A stretch of 30,070 nt of DNA from a virus, in IMG/VR virus record IMGVR_UViG_3300049846_001124, positions 1 to 30,070 of that record; one strand, 5' to 3'. The translations under genes and the position numbers were made by a program. Shown piece after piece: positions 28,505 through 30,070 of this stretch (positions within the stretch are counted from its first letter, which is position 1; every line of letters starts with the position of its first letter). The notes under the pieces are model-generated. The model did no database searches. It saw nothing but the letters and a program-made list of their open reading frames with translations, and had not been told where the DNA came from.

Positions 28505-29558
28505 GATCTGCTTCCCGTGGCTGGCTATGTGTTGCGGAATGAAGGAGGAAAGCCGAACCGACCGGGCGACCATTGAGGCCGTCCCGGTCGCGCGACACCG
28601 AGCCGGGCTCGGAAAGGGTGCGGCTGTGGCTATCGGGCCAGTAGACCATGCCGATATGGCGGCTGAGCTGGTCCGGTATCTTGGCGATCATGGCGGAGGC
28701 GGCTTTGCGGGCCTTCGACTTGGAGCCGTGCCGCCGGCAGGTCGAAGTCGGATCGGAAAACCAATCTCCGCCAATTTTAACGCCGGTTTCCTGGTCCACG
28801 CCGTGAAGCCGCTCTACCCCGCAATCCCTGGACGTGAAGCGCGCGCCCTTGCCGGGGTCGGTGCGGCGGACACTTGCGGTCTGGAAACTGCCGCCTTGCC
28901 CGTCAAACCGGAACGACGGCACCTTGACCGCCGATCGACCGACCGGCGTCGGCATCAACGCCGGAACATCTCCCCAAAGGTGGAACGACCCGAAACTGCC
29001 CCGGCTGCGCCCAACCCACGGAATCGCGCCGCGCACGTTCTCGACCACCATCGGGATATGCCGACCGGCAGCCTCGCTTGCCTCGCGCTGGATGCGGAAG
29101 CAGGCGTTGAACAGTGCCAGTTCCTTGGCCAACCGTGCCGGATCGGCGCGGACTTCGGCAGCCAGCGCCTTGGCGCGGGACCACGGCATCGCGGTGTAGC
29201 TGAAGAACTGGCATGGCGGGCTGGCGACGATCAGGGCCGCGTCTTTGAAGATCGCGCCGTGGATCGTCAGAACATCCTGAAGAACAAGCTCGGCGGGATA
29301 TCGCAGCAACTTTGTGCGGGGTTTTGCGTCGGGGCCTTCGCAGCCGAGCGAGATCGCACAACCCGCCGTCCATCCCCGCTTGGTGACAGGGCGGGTTCCT
29401 TTCGAACCCTCCGCAGGCGCAGAAATATCATCTGGAACCCAATACTCGTGCGCCTCGATGTCATAGCCGACCACCCGGTAGCCCAGCGCGAGCAGGCCAT
29501 CCGTCCAGCCACCAAGGCCGCAGAAAAGGTCGATGGCGAGCGGGCGCGTGTACTGCAC
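28494..29558 (-). CDS. DNA cytosine-C5 methyltransferase (orphan phage type)
   Basis: 354 aa, GTG start at 29558 with a very strong GGGAGG site. Motif I is AIDLFCGLGGWTDGL (8-22), which binds S-adenosylmethionine. Motif IV is ASPPCQFFSYT with catalytic Cys116. Motif VI is PMVVENVRGA (Glu171). The C-terminal part contains SKARKAASAMIAKIPDQLSR, typical of compact phage enzymes. No companion restriction endonuclease is present, so it is an orphan methylase, most likely protecting phage DNA from host restriction or marking its own DNA. The specificity region is poorly defined and the target site cannot be read from sequence. It is expressed early, right after two small genes and the repressor. 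Confidence 0.88.
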   Translation of the reverse strand: MQYTRPLAIDLFCGLGGWTDGLLALGYRVVGYDIEAHEYWVPDDISAPAEGSKGTRPVTKRGWTAGCAISLGCEGPDAKPRTKLLRYPAELVLQDVLTIHGAIFKDAALIVASPPCQFFSYTAMPWSRAKALAAEVRADPARLAKELALFNACFRIQREASEAAGRHIPMVVENVRGAIPWVGRSRGSFGSFHLWGDVPALMPTPVGRSAVKVPSFRFDGQGGSFQTASVRRTDPGKGARFTSRDCGVERLHGVDQETGVKIGGDWFSDPTSTCRRHGSKSKARKAASAMIAKIPDQLSRHIGMVYWPDSHSRTLSEPGSVSRDRDGLNGRPVGSAFLLHSATHSQPREADHAA

Positions 29559-29684
29559 CTATCCCTCCCCCTGCACAAACCCGACGCCCTCGATCTCGCG
29601 ACCCAGCGGGGCGCGCCAGCAAAGCAGACCGATCACGGCGGCGCTGAGCAGCTCGACGGCGGCGAGGATGGTGAGCGCGGTCAT
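29559..29684 (-). CDS. Small membrane protein (41 aa)
   Basis: 41 aa from ATG 29684 in an ATGA overlap with the 43-aa gene. Its stop is directly followed by the methyltransferase GTG. One hydrophobic segment (LTILAAVELLSAAVIGLLCW) is followed by a charged tail (RAPLGREIEGVGFVQGEG). No family is recognised. It is the second small gene after the repressor in the early operon. Coding support is from exact junctions and topology. Confidence 0.6.
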   Translation of the reverse strand: MTALTILAAVELLSAAVIGLLCWRAPLGREIEGVGFVQGEG

Positions 29685-29812
29685 GACCAATTCTCGTTCG
29701 CGGCATTGCGCACCGGGAAGCGCAGCCATGTTTTGAGACGCGATTCCGTGGCGAGGAACGCGCGATAGTGCGCGGCGGGCGAGATCGGGGAGCCGAGGGG
29801 GTTTTCGCTCAT
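29681..29812 (-). CDS. Small hypothetical protein (43 aa)
   Basis: 43 aa from ATG 29812, joined by ATGA overlaps on both sides. The sequence is MSENPLGSPISPAAHYRAFL followed by an Arg/Trp-rich part (ESRLKTWLRFPVRNAANENW) and a final Ser. It has no membrane segment. No family is recognised. It could be a small host-takeover or regulatory protein as often found just after the early promoter. Confidence 0.55.
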   Translation of the reverse strand: MSENPLGSPISPAAHYRAFLATESRLKTWLRFPVRNAANENWS

Positions 29813-30030
29813 GCTGCTGCGTCCTGCGGCGGGTAGATGTCGGGTCGCAGCGCATGACGGGACACACCAGTGGCGTCCTCTACCTTAAGAACATATTCCG
29901 CAGGCAGTTGCCCTCGCCCTTTGTTCACCCACCCCCACACCGTTGGCTGCGATACGCCGCAGATGCGCGCCAGTTCGGATTGATTGTCGCCGAGGGCGCC
30001 AAGCGCCAACTGGAGGCCGGTTTTGCTCAT
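29809..30030 (-). CDS. Cro/YdaS-like small repressor
   Basis: 73 aa from ATG 30030. An in-frame TTG at 30042 would add only four residues and has no ribosome site. Residues about 5-45 form an HTH of the YdaS/Cro type: TGLQLALGALGDNQSELARI followed by CGVSQPTVWGWVNKGRGQLP. The part after it (AEYVLKVEDATGVSRHALRP) closes the domain, and a short C-terminus has DIYPPQDAAA. YdaS-like proteins act as Cro-type repressors in lambdoid regions. This is the first gene of the leftward operon, and candidate operator repeats overlap its promoter at 30038-30069. No SD lies before the ATG, matching a leaderless transcript. Confidence 0.75.
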   Translation of the reverse strand: MSKTGLQLALGALGDNQSELARICGVSQPTVWGWVNKGRGQLPAEYVLKVEDATGVSRHALRPDIYPPQDAAA

Positions 30031-30037
30031 GGGGGGT

Positions 30038-30069
30038 GACAATAGCCGCGCCTATAGCAAAGTCAATAG
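30038..30069 (-). promoter_or_regulatory. Early leftward promoter with overlapping operator-like repeats
   Basis: On the minus strand, TTGACT (30061-30066) and TATTGT (30039-30044) are spaced by 16 bases and match the sigma-70 -35 and -10 well enough. CTATTGAC (30062-30069) and CTATTGTC (30038-30045) are direct repeats 24 bp apart, with the palindrome CTATAG (30052-30057) between them. This is a likely operator set for the Cro-like protein. The expected start site lies only a few bases before ATG 30030. Confidence 0.65.
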
Positions 30070-30070
30070 G

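Noticed and set aside
28413-29768. 451-codon plus-strand frame
   Set aside because: Antisense shadow of the methyltransferase gene with no recognisable domain.

Overview
The window is a stretch of a tailed, probably temperate bacteriophage genome (free phage or prophage). It is G+C-rich, with a codon bias so strong that long open frames appear antisense to most real genes. The gene content (P22-type coat and portal, ERF annealing protein, DUF1064, a DnaA domain IV protein, a phage C5 methyltransferase, a DUF7940-like holin) suggests an alphaproteobacterial host, perhaps Sphingomonadales. That host call is inference from protein character, not a database match. No integrase, attachment site, tRNA or CRISPR array is seen.

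Almost everything is read right to left on the minus strand as one very tight polycistronic array. About 17 junctions are 4-bp NTGA overlaps and several more are 1-bp overlaps (TGATG or TAATG). Right end (about 30.07-22.7 kb): a promoter with candidate operator repeats drives a small Cro/YdaS-like repressor, probably from a leaderless mRNA. Then come small ORFs, a C5 cytosine methyltransferase, an HTH protein, ERF annealing protein, a coiled-coil protein, SSB, an HNH-like nuclease, a NinB-like protein, a DUF1064 nuclease-like protein, a stand-alone DnaA domain IV protein, an O-like replication initiator with an internal iteron-like array, an overlapping P-like loader candidate, and an unknown 175-aa protein where late regulators often sit.

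A GIY-YIG-like gene of visibly lower G+C, flanked by structured non-coding DNA, separates early from late genes (22.8-21.8 kb). The late block runs TerS, TerL, two tiny ORFs, P22-like portal, scaffold, P22-like coat, a decoration-like protein, a head-tail adaptor, tail and structural proteins including one with sixteen 20-residue repeats, a propeller-like tail protein, a collar-domain protein, a GNAT-like protein, three putative ejection/internal virion proteins (one an M15 peptidase), and a pectate-lyase-fold tailspike. Two strong intrinsic terminators lie inside this block directly in front of downstream starts, suggesting antitermination or tuned read-through.

The left end is a lysis cassette: several small membrane proteins, a staphylococcal-nuclease-like protein, an M15 endolysin, a holin, and an i-spanin with the o-spanin wholly nested inside it. 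The last gene meets, tail to tail with a 4-bp overlap, the end of a plus-strand gene that enters from outside the window.
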